Positions 1 through 6,078 of a stretch of DNA of 6,427 nucleotides are shown here, piece by piece. Position numbers and translations under genes: made by a program. The stretch is taken from contig CAKRSS010000084.1 in the NCBI GenBank assembly GCA_934401725.1, positions 1 through 6,427 of the forward strand. Direction: 5' to 3'. The DNA is from an uncultured Eubacteriales bacterium (GTDB lineage Bacteria > Bacillota > Clostridia > Oscillospirales > CAG-272). The stretch's first letter is position 1. Every line of letters begins with the position of its first letter. A model generated the notes under the pieces. It saw nothing but the letters and a program-made list of their open reading frames with translations. It ran no database searches and had not been told where the DNA came from.

Positions 1-60
1 CGCAGACGCTCCCACCGGGACGCACGGAGGGCCGCCGGGGCGGGGCGTCAATGGTTAGCC
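1..60. repeat. Terminal direct repeat, left copy (about 60 bp)
   Basis: These 60 bases recur without gaps at 6368-6427 in the same orientation, with three differences (positions 26, 27 and 29 here). The last 31 bases are identical in both copies. The unit is very GC-rich and contains a small dyad at 32-43 (CCGCC, two bases, GGCGG). The right copy is cut off by the window end, so the true repeat may be longer. It is most likely a dispersed intergenic repeat. An assembly overlap or circular molecule is less likely because the copies differ. Confidence 0.85.
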
Positions 61-180
61 TGCCCAGTGTGAGTTGCAGTACATGTCCCGGCGAGTATGA
101 ACGCGGACGCAGTGAGCTTCCCAAAAGGCGTCTTTCCGCCGGATGCAGACTTCGGCAAGGGTGGGCACGTCCCCATCACG
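61..180. other. Intergenic DNA without a supported gene
   Basis: No credible coding region or RNA gene is seen here. Open frames cross it on both strands (51-479 plus, 55-486 minus), but they run through repeat DNA, lack good ribosome binding sites and show no domain. Two similar 9-base words occur (CGGACGCAG and CGGATGCAG), and the 7-mer CATCACG is tandemly duplicated at 174-187. The stretch may belong to a larger repeat joining the terminal repeat to element L. Confidence 0.5.
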
Positions 181-200
181 CATCACGGGAGTGGGGGAGT

Positions 201-235
201 CCAGAGGGGGCGAACCGTAGGTTAGCCCCCTCTGG
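201..235. repeat. Long hairpin of element L (GAACC-type)
   Basis: An 11-bp perfect outer stem (CCAGAGGGGGC with GCCCCCTCTGG), one mismatch, a 4-bp inner stem (AACC/GGTT on the plus strand) and a 3-base loop. The matching hairpin in element R (5682-5706) keeps the inner AACC/GGTT pairs and 3-base loop but has different paired bases outside them, so both stay folded. Confidence 0.85.
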
Positions 236-248
236 GGCGACTCTTTTG

Positions 249-277
249 GTACTTTTCTGCTCGCGGCAGAAAAGTAC
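249..277. repeat. GTAC-ended hairpin of element L
   Basis: A perfect 12-bp inverted repeat (GTACTTTTCTGC and GCAGAAAAGTAC) around a 5-base loop. The equivalent hairpin in element R has a 13-bp stem, and its pairs next to the loop are T-A instead of C-G. That is a compensatory difference. Confidence 0.9.
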
Positions 278-394
278 ACTTCTCCACCGTCGGTGGCCTC
301 CACGGCGTGCGCCCCTCGGGGCAAAGAACTCTTTTTATAAAAACGCTTTCCGCCGATGTTCGGCGAGTGCCCCCGTGGGCAAAGAACTATTTCA

Positions 395-410
395 GCATAC
401 GGGCATATGC
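395..410. repeat. Small GCATAT hairpin of element L
   Basis: Read on the minus strand, GCATAT, loop GCCC, then GTATGC: six pairs with a closing T-G. In element R the same hairpin closes with T-A (GCATAT, GCCT, ATATGC). It starts about 9 bases beyond the glucosaminidase stop codon and has no T-run after it, so it is not a classic terminator. Confidence 0.65.
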
Positions 411-418
411 AATAGCCC

Positions 419-2767
419 TCACTTTCCCGCTCTCCGCAGCACCTCCCCCACCGACCGGCGGGAGAAGTCCGGCGAGTAGGGCGCAACTATGTCCGCCGAC
501 TCGCCGTTCGAGTAGGCAACCTTTACATACGCCGTCGCGGAGTAGCTCACGCCGTGCTCGGAGGGCGATATGGCCTCGGTGTCGCCGCTGAAGGCGTAGT
601 AGCCGCCCGCGCCCGCCGATTGACGCCACGCGACGGCAACAGTCTTGCGATACGCCACCGAACGCGCCTCAAGCTCGGCCGGGGAGAGCGTAGTAAGCCG
701 CCCGCCCTTGGGCGTCCCCTCGGGCGTCCCTTCGGGCGTCTGACATATGATAAGTCCGCAGCTCACACGCCCGCCCGACAGCCTGCGCAGTTCCTCGTAG
801 CCGTCGTAACCGACAATGCCGTTGAACCGCAGCGCCGAAACCTCGCCGAGCTTCGCCGACGCGCCGTACCGCATGCCCATGCTGACGAAAACCGCCCGCA
901 CCTCGGCGTCGGACGTCAGCGTCAGCGACGCACCCGCCGGAAGCAGCTGCTCGTCCGCACCCGTGCCGCCAACCGCCCAACCGGCGAACATAAGCGTCAT
1001 GCCGGGCGCAGTGTCGGGGCGCGACGCGGGAGCCGCGGGGAGCGTAAACACCACGCCGGGCGCCGCCTCGAGCTGCCGCTCGGATGTGCCGTCATTCACC
1101 GTCACGCGCAGCGCGCCCGCGCTGACGCTCACCGGAATCTCGGCGACAAGATAATAGCGGCAGTTGTTGTTCTCCGTGTCGGCGGCGTCGAAGCGGACGC
1201 GCCCGCGGATCGCCAGCGTGTAGCTGCCCTCGCCGAGCGCGCCTATCGGAACCTCGGCGTCGAACAAGTTGGGCACGTCCGCCGCAAGACAGGCGGCAAA
1301 CTCCGGCTTGGCGGCGCTCAGCGTGCCGTCGTGCCGCCCGCGCAGGGCGACCCACGCGCCGCCGTCAATGCTGTACTCGAACGCCTCGGGCACGGCGGAG
1401 TGCAGCGATGTGCCGCTGACATTCAGCGTCCCGCCCACCGCACACCGCACGGAATCGGAGCGCACGTAGGTGTTCACCGCCTCTGGGACGTCGGTGTACA
1501 TGGAGAGGCGGCTGCGGCTGCTGTATTTCGACGTCGAGACGGCGTAATACGCGCACTCGCCGCCCGCCGGGTCAGGGCAGCGCCCGGGCATGCCGCTGTA
1601 AACCGGAATAACAAACGTAAACGGGCAGTCAAGGCAGTCGCCCGCCGCGAGCGCCGTGTAGCTGTTGCGCGCCTCGGACAGCGCCGCGCCTATGTTCTGC
1701 ATGTACTGCCCCCAGAAGTTGCGCGAGCCGCCGCCCGACGACTTCGAGCGGTTGTCGACGTTCCACTTCTGAAGGTAAAGCGTGTTCTGATAGTTGCCTA
1801 TGTAGGACTTGGCCAGCTTGTAAGCGCCGCCGTAGATTGACTTCCAGCGCGTGTCCCACGAGGGCGAGCCGCCCCATTTTTCCGCCATCTCCGGTGTGCC
1901 GGACATGGCCTCCTTCATGGCCCCGAGCAGTATCGCAAAGCGCCCCGTGCCCGCGGCTCCTATGTTGTAGAAGTTGTAGAGCCCGTTGTAGCCCTTAAGC
2001 TCGGACTCGCTGTGCCCCGTCGCGGGCGCGTAGACTATGCCGCCGTTCTCGGTCTGGATGTGGTTGGAGTAGTAGTACCACAGCCGCTCGCCCGCCTCGC
2101 CGCTTATCTGCGCGCCGCGGCCGCCGCCCTGCTCCTGACGCGCGCGGGAGGCCAGGTGTATGGGGTTGAGCCCCAGCTCGCGGCCGACCTCGTAGAAATA
2201 TTCGGCGTATGTCTTGCCGTTCTCGAGGCGCGCGCCCTCCATGAACGTCCCCGCGAGCGCCGTCCCGACCTGCGATATTGTCACGCTGTCGCGGAAGCGC
2301 AGGTCCTCAAACTGAAAAATGTCCTTTTCGTTGAGAAAATTGCGCGGATCCATGAAGTAGCGCACCGCGTCCGCCGATGCCTGGTACCAGCCGGAGTCAT
2401 ATGGTGTCGTGTTGGTGGCGTGGCGGTAGGGCTTGAACTGTGCGCTTGCCGAGACGAGCGAACGCTTGGGATTGTCGTCGGTCTCCATGTGTATGCAGTA
2501 GTCCCAGGTGTACTTTGAGTTGAGTCCCGTCACCATGAGCGGCTCGAAGCTCCACTCGGGATGGAGCAGGTGAAGCTCGTACAGCCCCTCGATGTAGGAC
2601 TCCGGAAAGCCCTGTGCCCGCAGCACCGCGCGGTAGTCATCCGCGGTGTTGTCCTGCGCCACGGCGTCAGGTACCGGCAGGCAGACGACCGCAAGCAGCG
2701 CCGCCACGGCCAGCATCAGCGCCGGCAGCGCCCGGAAAAACGTGTACCGTTTGTACTCTCGCTTCAT
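419..2767 (-). CDS. Secreted GH73-type N-acetylglucosaminidase with InlB-like repeat and C-terminal surface domain
   Basis: Predicted to hydrolyse N-acetylglucosaminyl bonds of peptidoglycan outside the cell. Residues 1-37 are a signal peptide (basic N-end, hydrophobic core, AVA before Q38). Residues about 50-395 match the clostridial glucosaminidase family: YQASADAVRYFMDPRNFLNE, then the segment SRARQEQGG with E212 as the likely catalytic acid, then YNFYNIGAAG (265-273), the WKSIYGGAYKLAKSYIG stretch, NTLYLQKWN and FVIPVYSGMP. Residues 400-550 are probably a beta-sandwich of unknown role. Residues 553-628 resemble one InlB B-type repeat (FAGWAVGG). Residues 631-775 resemble a domain common at the C-end of surface proteins in gut Clostridia (LRFNG, CGLIICQ, YSATAYVKV, RRSVGEV). 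The start is fixed by GGAGGAG seven bases upstream. The stop TGA lies in the edge of element L, so the extreme C-end may have been altered by it. Family assignment is firm; the exact bond cut is inferred. Confidence 0.93.
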   Translation of the reverse strand: MKREYKRYTFFRALPALMLAVAALLAVVCLPVPDAVAQDNTADDYRAVLRAQGFPESYIEGLYELHLLHPEWSFEPLMVTGLNSKYTWDYCIHMETDDNPKRSLVSASAQFKPYRHATNTTPYDSGWYQASADAVRYFMDPRNFLNEKDIFQFEDLRFRDSVTISQVGTALAGTFMEGARLENGKTYAEYFYEVGRELGLNPIHLASRARQEQGGGRGAQISGEAGERLWYYYSNHIQTENGGIVYAPATGHSESELKGYNGLYNFYNIGAAGTGRFAILLGAMKEAMSGTPEMAEKWGGSPSWDTRWKSIYGGAYKLAKSYIGNYQNTLYLQKWNVDNRSKSSGGGSRNFWGQYMQNIGAALSEARNSYTALAAGDCLDCPFTFVIPVYSGMPGRCPDPAGGECAYYAVSTSKYSSRSRLSMYTDVPEAVNTYVRSDSVRCAVGGTLNVSGTSLHSAVPEAFEYSIDGGAWVALRGRHDGTLSAAKPEFAACLAADVPNLFDAEVPIGALGEGSYTLAIRGRVRFDAADTENNNCRYYLVAEIPVSVSAGALRVTVNDGTSERQLEAAPGVVFTLPAAPASRPDTAPGMTLMFAGWAVGGTGADEQLLPAGASLTLTSDAEVRAVFVSMGMRYGASAKLGEVSALRFNGIVGYDGYEELRRLSGGRVSCGLIICQTPEGTPEGTPKGGRLTTLSPAELEARSVAYRKTVAVAWRQSAGAGGYYAFSGDTEAISPSEHGVSYSATAYVKVAYSNGESADIVAPYSPDFSRRSVGEVLRRAGK
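707..742 (-). repeat. 12-bp microrepeat inside the glucosaminidase gene (3 copies)
   Basis: Three tandem copies of a 12-base unit related to TCGGGCGTCCCT on the plus strand. They encode the peptide QTPEGTPEGTPK near residues 676-687, a flexible loop in the C-terminal domain. The period is a multiple of three, so copy-number changes would keep the frame. Confidence 0.75.
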
Positions 2768-2774
2768 TTTATCT

Positions 2775-2781
2775 CTCCTCC
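2775..2781 (-). promoter_or_regulatory. Ribosome binding site of the glucosaminidase gene
   Basis: On the minus strand GGAGGAG lies seven bases before the ATG at 2767. It is a near-ideal Shine-Dalgarno sequence and decides the start, which also gives a complete signal peptide. Confidence 0.9.
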
Positions 2782-2836
2782 GTTTTAACGTGAATTCATG
2801 CTTTTCTCAAAAACTCCTGATTTCGCCTCTGAGAGA

Positions 2837-2849
2837 TGAAATCATTTCA
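2837..2849. promoter_or_regulatory. Perfect palindrome at the predicted transcription start of the glucosaminidase gene
   Basis: TGAAAT, one base, ATTTCA: a perfect 13-bp palindrome. The -10 box is at 2854-2859, so transcription should start near 2847, inside the palindrome. The position suits a repressor operator, but its AT-rich setting makes a chance palindrome possible. A neighbouring 9-bp palindrome (CTCTGAGAG) lies at 2827-2835. Confidence 0.4.
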
Positions 2850-2853
2850 CAAA

Positions 2854-2882
2854 ATTATATCATATTCCCGTTCTGGTTTCAA
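2854..2882 (-). promoter_or_regulatory. Sigma-A type promoter of the glucosaminidase gene
   Basis: On the minus strand TTGAAA (2882-2877), a 17-base spacer, then TATAAT (2859-2854), preceded by TGA as an extended -10. Both boxes are close to consensus with optimal spacing. The predicted untranslated leader is about 80 bases. Confidence 0.85.
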
Positions 2883-2911
2883 TATGTACCCCGGATTTTT
2901 TGGCAAATCTA

Positions 2912-2941
2912 TTTACAACCGGGAGGCACATGTGGTATAAT
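2912..2941 (+). promoter_or_regulatory. Sigma-A type promoter of the CHAP-protein gene
   Basis: TTTACA (2912-2917), an 18-base spacer, then TATAAT (2936-2941) with TGG before it as an extended -10. Transcription should start near 2948. The two -35 boxes of the divergent promoters lie 29 bases apart, so a factor binding between them could act on both genes. Confidence 0.85.
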
Positions 2942-2942
2942 T

Positions 2943-2970
2943 TTGACACAGGAGGACCTCAATTTGTCAA
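2943..2970 (+). promoter_or_regulatory. Inverted repeat just after the CHAP-gene promoter
   Basis: TTGACA (2943-2948) and TGTCAA (2965-2970) are exact reverse complements, and a smaller dyad (GAGG, A, CCTC) sits between them at nearly symmetric distance. The site covers the predicted transcription start and the AGGAGG at 2950-2955. It could be an operator, or an RNA hairpin masking that ribosome site. TTGACA also resembles a -35 box, but no -10 box follows at proper spacing. Confidence 0.45.
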
Positions 2971-3005
2971 TATATATGTATCGCCTTAACAAAACTAACA
3001 CATAA
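2964..3005 (+). CDS. Possible 13-residue leader peptide upstream of the CHAP-protein gene
   Basis: A TTG codon lies eight bases after a consensus AGGAGG (2950-2955) and opens a 13-codon frame, read (M)SIYMYRLNKTNT, ending in TAA at 3003-3005. The main gene starts 16 bases after it. Its AGGAGG is stronger than the main gene's own ribosome site. If transcription starts near 2948, the AGGAGG is almost at the 5' end of the message. No known family is recognised, and the ORF is so short that chance is a real alternative. Confidence 0.25.
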   Translation: MSIYMYRLNKTNT

Positions 3006-3008
3006 TGC

Positions 3009-3012
3009 GGAG
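3009..3012 (+). promoter_or_regulatory. Ribosome binding site of the CHAP-protein gene
   Basis: GGAG lies nine bases before the ATG at 3022. It is modest compared with the AGGAGG further upstream, but its spacing is good and the ATG gives an intact signal peptide, so this start is preferred. Confidence 0.7.
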
Positions 3013-3021
3013 AACCGGAAA

Positions 3022-5394
3022 ATGAAGCTATGTAAAAAACTGTTACTATTCACACTTGTGCTGCTGATGTCAGTTATCATCGTTCCGATAACGGCGTCGG
3101 CGGTTGACCCAATGTACACACCCTCCGAGCCCTACCGCGGCAGCCAGTACTACGCGCAGCTCAAGTCCGTCACGCTGACGGGCGACCAGCGCACCGACGT
3201 CGTGCTCGTGGCGCTGTCCCAGCTCGGCTACCACGAGGGCGACAGCGACGCCGACATGCACGGCGGCTCAAACGGCACGCGCGACTTCGTCGAGTACAAC
3301 CGCCTTTTCGGCAAGGTTGACAACAACCAGGGCAACGGCGTCAGCTACGGCTATTACTGGTGCTGCGCTTTCGCAACCTGGTGCATCCGCCAGGCAGGCG
3401 TGTCTGCCGCCGTCGTCAAGACTGAGATCTCCTGCACGCGGCTCATCACCTGGCTGCGCTCCAACTCTACATACCACAAGCGCTCAAGCGGCTACACGCC
3501 CCGGACGGGAGACCTCATCTTCTTCCAGTCCAACAACGATGCCGCAGAGTACACCGCCTCGCACATAGGCATCGTCATGTACGTTGACGGCGACACCGTC
3601 TACACCGTCGAGGGCAATACCGACAATTCGGGAGCCGCTAACCTCGGCGACCGCGTCTGCGTCAAAAACTACAAGCTCTCGAGCACCTACATAGTCGGCT
3701 ACGGCGTCCCCGCCTACACCACCGACAAGTCGGTCGCGGTCGATTTCTCGAAAAAGATTCCCGGTACATATTTTATCACCGTCACTTCCTCTGACCTCAA
3801 TGTCCGCTCCGGGCCCGGCACTGCCAACGACATAATCGGCTCCGTCAGCTACGGCGACAAGGTCACTGTCAGCGAGGTCACGGCCAACGGCTGGGGCAGG
3901 ATACGCATCGGCGGCAGAGACGGCTGGATTCATCTCGGCTACGCTCAGTACATGCCCACCTCTCGCTACACCATCAGCTTCGACATAAACGGCGGCTCGC
4001 CCGACGTCCCCACACAGCCCAAGGCTGACGGCCGTCCCGCGACGCTGACCTCGGCAACGCCCGAGCGCGCAGGCTACAACTTCGTCGGCTGGGCGACCAC
4101 AAAGAACGCCACCACCGCCGAGTACCTGCCCGGCGACGCCTACAACATCGACGGCGACACGACGCTCTACGCGGTCTGGTCGGTCGGCGAGTTCAAAATC
4201 AGCTTCTACAGCGGCGACGTCATGCTGCAATCCGGGTTCTACCCGCACGGCGTGCTCGTCACACTGCCCGCCGCCCCCACCAAGGACGCGGACAACTACT
4301 ACACCTACACCTTCGCCGGTTGGGACACCGACAATGACGGCAAGGTCGACGTCGCGCCCGACGGCCGCGTCACGGCCAACGACGACATAGTCTGCCGCGC
4401 GGTGTTCAACAAGCGCTTTATCGACTACACCATAACCTTTATGGGACGCGGCGGAACGGTCATCTCCACCGCGACCTACCACTACGGCGACCTCGTCAAG
4501 GTCCCCGAGGTGCCGTCTGTCATCGAGGGACAGTACAACTACGTGTTCGACGGCTGGGAGCCCGAGTTCTCCGCCAACGCCAAGGGCAACGCGACCTACA
4601 CGGCGCTCTACAAGGCCGAGGCGGCGCGTTTCACCGTCAAATTCGTTGACGGCGACGGCAAGATAATGTCCGAGGCCGAGTACGGCTACGGCGACCTCGT
4701 CAAGGTGCCCGAGGCCACGCCCACCAAGTCCCCCGACCTGATTTACACCTACACCTTCACCGACTGGGACAAGCCGCTCGGCATGGTGACCGAGAGTACG
4801 ACCTACACGGCGCAGTTCAAGGGCGAGTACATCGACTACACCGTCCGCTTCCTCGGCGACGACGGCCGCGAGCTTGAGGTGGTGAAGTGCCATTACGGCG
4901 ACATTCCCAAGCCCTCCGCCGACATCGACACCGCCAAGGCCGCCGACGACGTTTACGAGTACACCTTCACCGGATGGGATCACGAGATAGTCGGCGTCAC
5001 GGGCGACACTGAGTACAGGGCGCAGTACACATCGGTCAAGCGCGTCTACACCGTCACCTTCTTCGGCGACGACGGCGTGGTCTACAAGACGGCCGAGTAC
5101 GGCTACGGCGACAAGATTGAGATTCCGGCGGCTCCCGCCAAGTCGGGTTACGAGTTCACCGGCTGGACGCCCGAGCTTAACGAGTCTACGACAGTGAACG
5201 GCAACATGAAGTTTACTGCGACCTACAAGCAGTCCGCAGAGCCGTCGACAACGACTCCCCACACCTCCGACCCCGGCAAGACCGAGGGAAAGGGTGCATC
5301 GGTTGCGATAATTGTTTCGGCAGTTCTTGTCTTCCTCGTCGCCACGGCGTTCATGGCCTTCATGATCGTCAGAAAGGCTAAGATTAAGAAGTAA
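3022..5394 (+). CDS. Membrane-anchored extracellular CHAP-domain cell wall hydrolase with SH3b and six InlB B-type repeats
   Basis: Predicted to cut peptidoglycan as an amidase or endopeptidase on the outer cell surface. Residues 1-27 form a signal peptide (KK, hydrophobic core, ASA before V28). Residues about 50-232 are the CHAP domain: YYWCCAFATWC with C114 as likely nucleophile (the family usually has Ala at the following position, here C115), PRTGDLIFF (160-168), SHIGIVMYV with H181, and YTVEGNT with E197 completing the site. Residues 248-310 are a bacterial SH3 domain (LNVRSGPG, GWIHLGY), a likely wall-binding module. Residues 313-735 hold six Listeria-Bacteroides repeats (starting near 313, 389, 466, 534, 601 and 672), each with an FxGW-like core; the fourth has FTDW. 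Repeat 2 contains DTDNDGKVDV, a calcium-loop-like pattern. A Thr/Ser/Pro linker (738-756) leads to a membrane segment (about 759-783) and a basic tail, with no LPxTG motif. It shares a divergent control region with the glucosaminidase gene and ends at a strong terminator. Confidence 0.95.
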   Translation: MKLCKKLLLFTLVLLMSVIIVPITASAVDPMYTPSEPYRGSQYYAQLKSVTLTGDQRTDVVLVALSQLGYHEGDSDADMHGGSNGTRDFVEYNRLFGKVDNNQGNGVSYGYYWCCAFATWCIRQAGVSAAVVKTEISCTRLITWLRSNSTYHKRSSGYTPRTGDLIFFQSNNDAAEYTASHIGIVMYVDGDTVYTVEGNTDNSGAANLGDRVCVKNYKLSSTYIVGYGVPAYTTDKSVAVDFSKKIPGTYFITVTSSDLNVRSGPGTANDIIGSVSYGDKVTVSEVTANGWGRIRIGGRDGWIHLGYAQYMPTSRYTISFDINGGSPDVPTQPKADGRPATLTSATPERAGYNFVGWATTKNATTAEYLPGDAYNIDGDTTLYAVWSVGEFKISFYSGDVMLQSGFYPHGVLVTLPAAPTKDADNYYTYTFAGWDTDNDGKVDVAPDGRVTANDDIVCRAVFNKRFIDYTITFMGRGGTVISTATYHYGDLVKVPEVPSVIEGQYNYVFDGWEPEFSANAKGNATYTALYKAEAARFTVKFVDGDGKIMSEAEYGYGDLVKVPEATPTKSPDLIYTYTFTDWDKPLGMVTESTTYTAQFKGEYIDYTVRFLGDDGRELEVVKCHYGDIPKPSADIDTAKAADDVYEYTFTGWDHEIVGVTGDTEYRAQYTSVKRVYTVTFFGDDGVVYKTAEYGYGDKIEIPAAPAKSGYEFTGWTPELNESTTVNGNMKFTATYKQSAEPSTTTPHTSDPGKTEGKGASVAIIVSAVLVFLVATAFMAFMIVRKAKIKK

Positions 5395-5414
5395 TTTAGG
5401 AATTTAATTGGTTT

Positions 5415-5451
5415 GCGGTTCTCGCAGGGTAGCCTGCGGGAACCGCTTTTT
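5415..5451 (+). terminator. Intrinsic terminator of the CHAP-protein gene
   Basis: A 14-pair stem (GCGGTTCTCGCAGG with CCTGCGGGAACCGC, one G-T wobble) and the 4-base loop GTAG are followed directly by five T. It starts 21 bases after the stop codon. The glucosaminidase gene has no equally good terminator. Confidence 0.93.
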
Positions 5452-5452
5452 A

Positions 5453-5468
5453 TGAAGGAGTGCCTTCA
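5453..5468. repeat. Small inverted repeat after the terminator
   Basis: TGAAGG and CCTTCA form a 6-bp stem around the loop AGTG. It lies two bases beyond the terminator's T-run. No function is apparent. Confidence 0.35.
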
Positions 5469-5560
5469 CTCGGCGGTGCACGGGGAGCTCGGCAAAAAGC
5501 GTTTTTTGAAAAAGGAGTTCTTTGGCCTTGGCAGGCGCACCGGGCGGGGTGAGGCGTATT

Positions 5561-5576
5561 GCATATGCCTATATGC
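5561..5576. repeat. Small GCATAT hairpin of element R
   Basis: GCATAT, loop GCCT, ATATGC: six perfect pairs. It is the counterpart of 395-410, where the innermost pair is T-G. Confidence 0.7.
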
Positions 5577-5634
5577 TAAGAAAGTTCTTTGCACACGGAG
5601 GGCTCGCCACAATGTCTGCGGGACGTTAAGAAGT

Positions 5635-5664
5635 GTACTTTTCTGTTATGCAACAGAAAAGTAC
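5635..5664. repeat. GTAC-ended hairpin of element R
   Basis: A perfect 13-bp inverted repeat (GTACTTTTCTGTT and AACAGAAAAGTAC) around the loop ATGC. The outer 11 pairs match element L exactly; the inner pairs differ but remain paired. Confidence 0.92.
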
Positions 5665-5681
5665 CAAAAGAATGCACCAAC

Positions 5682-5706
5682 GGGGAAGAACCTACGGTTC
5701 TTCCCC
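5682..5706. repeat. GAACC-type hairpin of element R
   Basis: GGGGAAGAACC, loop TAC, GGTTCTTCCCC: an 11-bp perfect stem. The counterpart at 201-235 shares the inner AACC/GGTT and the loop but has different bases in the middle of the stem. The CCA/TGG at 5677-5679 and 5709-5711 can extend the stem past an internal loop. Confidence 0.88.
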
Positions 5707-5732
5707 TCTGGACACCCCCAACTCCCTTGATG

Positions 5733-6078
5733 GATTGGTGGTGGCGGGCATCACCCTCATTGCACGCACGGCACCGGCATCACGCCTTTCGGTGACGCAC
5801 GGCCCTGTCCCCGCTCGGACTCGCCGTGAAGGCGGGTTTAAACCATCGCTCTAAACTTAGCGTGACGTTTTTTGAGGTCGACCAGTGCGTGCGTGCGGAT
5901 GGCAGCTTACAGTGATGAAGATGGGCAAAGCAGGCTTGAAAAAGTTAGTTTTTTGCAGAAAAACGGCAAAAATTGAGCGCATGCCGAGCACAAAAAGTCC
6001 ACTTGTCCGCCTGACAACAGCTAAACCGCGGTCATTCCCCCGCCGCAAGCCTCATTTTCCGCCAGCCACACCCCGTTA
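5733..6078. other. Intergenic stretch without a supported gene
   Basis: Short open frames on both strands (for example 5857-6048 minus and 5885-6088 plus) lack convincing ribosome sites and recognisable domains. A 10-bp palindrome (GGTTTAAACC) lies at 5835-5844 and a T-run at about 5869-5874, but the hairpin before that run is weak. The part from 5733 to about 5870 may be a diverged continuation of the repeat DNA beyond element R; this is only a guess. Confidence 0.5.

Larger units (their letters stand above)
181..422 (-). repeat. Hairpin-rich intergenic element L (inverted relative to element R)
   Basis: Read on the minus strand, this stretch aligns with 5549-5732 on the plus strand. In order it carries a GTGAGG edge, a GCATAT hairpin, an AGTTCTTTG word, a T-run/A-run module with a second AGTTCTTTG, a GTAC-ended hairpin, and a long hairpin around AACCTACGGTT. 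It begins exactly at the end of the glucosaminidase gene and lies in that gene's sense orientation, so it would be transcribed as its 3' untranslated region. It has no coding capacity. Similar GTACTTTTCTG...CAGAAAAGTAC repeats are, to my recollection, common between genes of gut Clostridia. It could be a MITE/REP-like sequence or a structured RNA. Confidence 0.85.
5489..5732 (+). repeat. Hairpin-rich intergenic element R (inverted relative to element L)
   Basis: Positions 5549-5732 align with the reverse complement of element L, from GTGAGG and TATTGCATATGCC through the two larger hairpins to CTCTGGAC and a CCCCC run. Positions 5489-5525 carry the T-run/A-run module ending in AGTTCTTTG; in L that module lies between the small hairpin and the GTAC hairpin instead. 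Like L, it is in the sense orientation of the gene upstream of it, here past a terminator. It encodes no credible protein. Confidence 0.85.

Noticed and set aside
339..365. Intrinsic terminator for the glucosaminidase gene (CGCCGA/TCGGCG stem, then T-run)
   Set aside because: The stem is only six pairs and the T-run starts seven bases after it; possible but too weak to call.
51..486. Open frames of about 142 codons on both strands across 51-486
   Set aside because: They run through repeat and hairpin DNA, overlap the end of the glucosaminidase gene, and resemble spurious proteins often called from such repeats.
554..1840. Long open frame (428 codons) opposite the glucosaminidase gene
   Set aside because: It is a shadow of a GC-rich gene: Arg/Ala-rich low-complexity translation, no domain, no ribosome site, while the minus-strand frame has clear GH73 homology.
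3484..5262. Open frame of 592 codons on the minus strand opposite the CHAP-protein gene
   Set aside because: Its Val/Gly/Asp/Arg-rich translation has no recognisable domain and mirrors GC-biased codons of the real plus-strand gene.
5413..5854. Overlapping open frames across element R
   Set aside because: They are products of the hairpin repeat; the one starting at 5413 even begins inside the terminator stem region.
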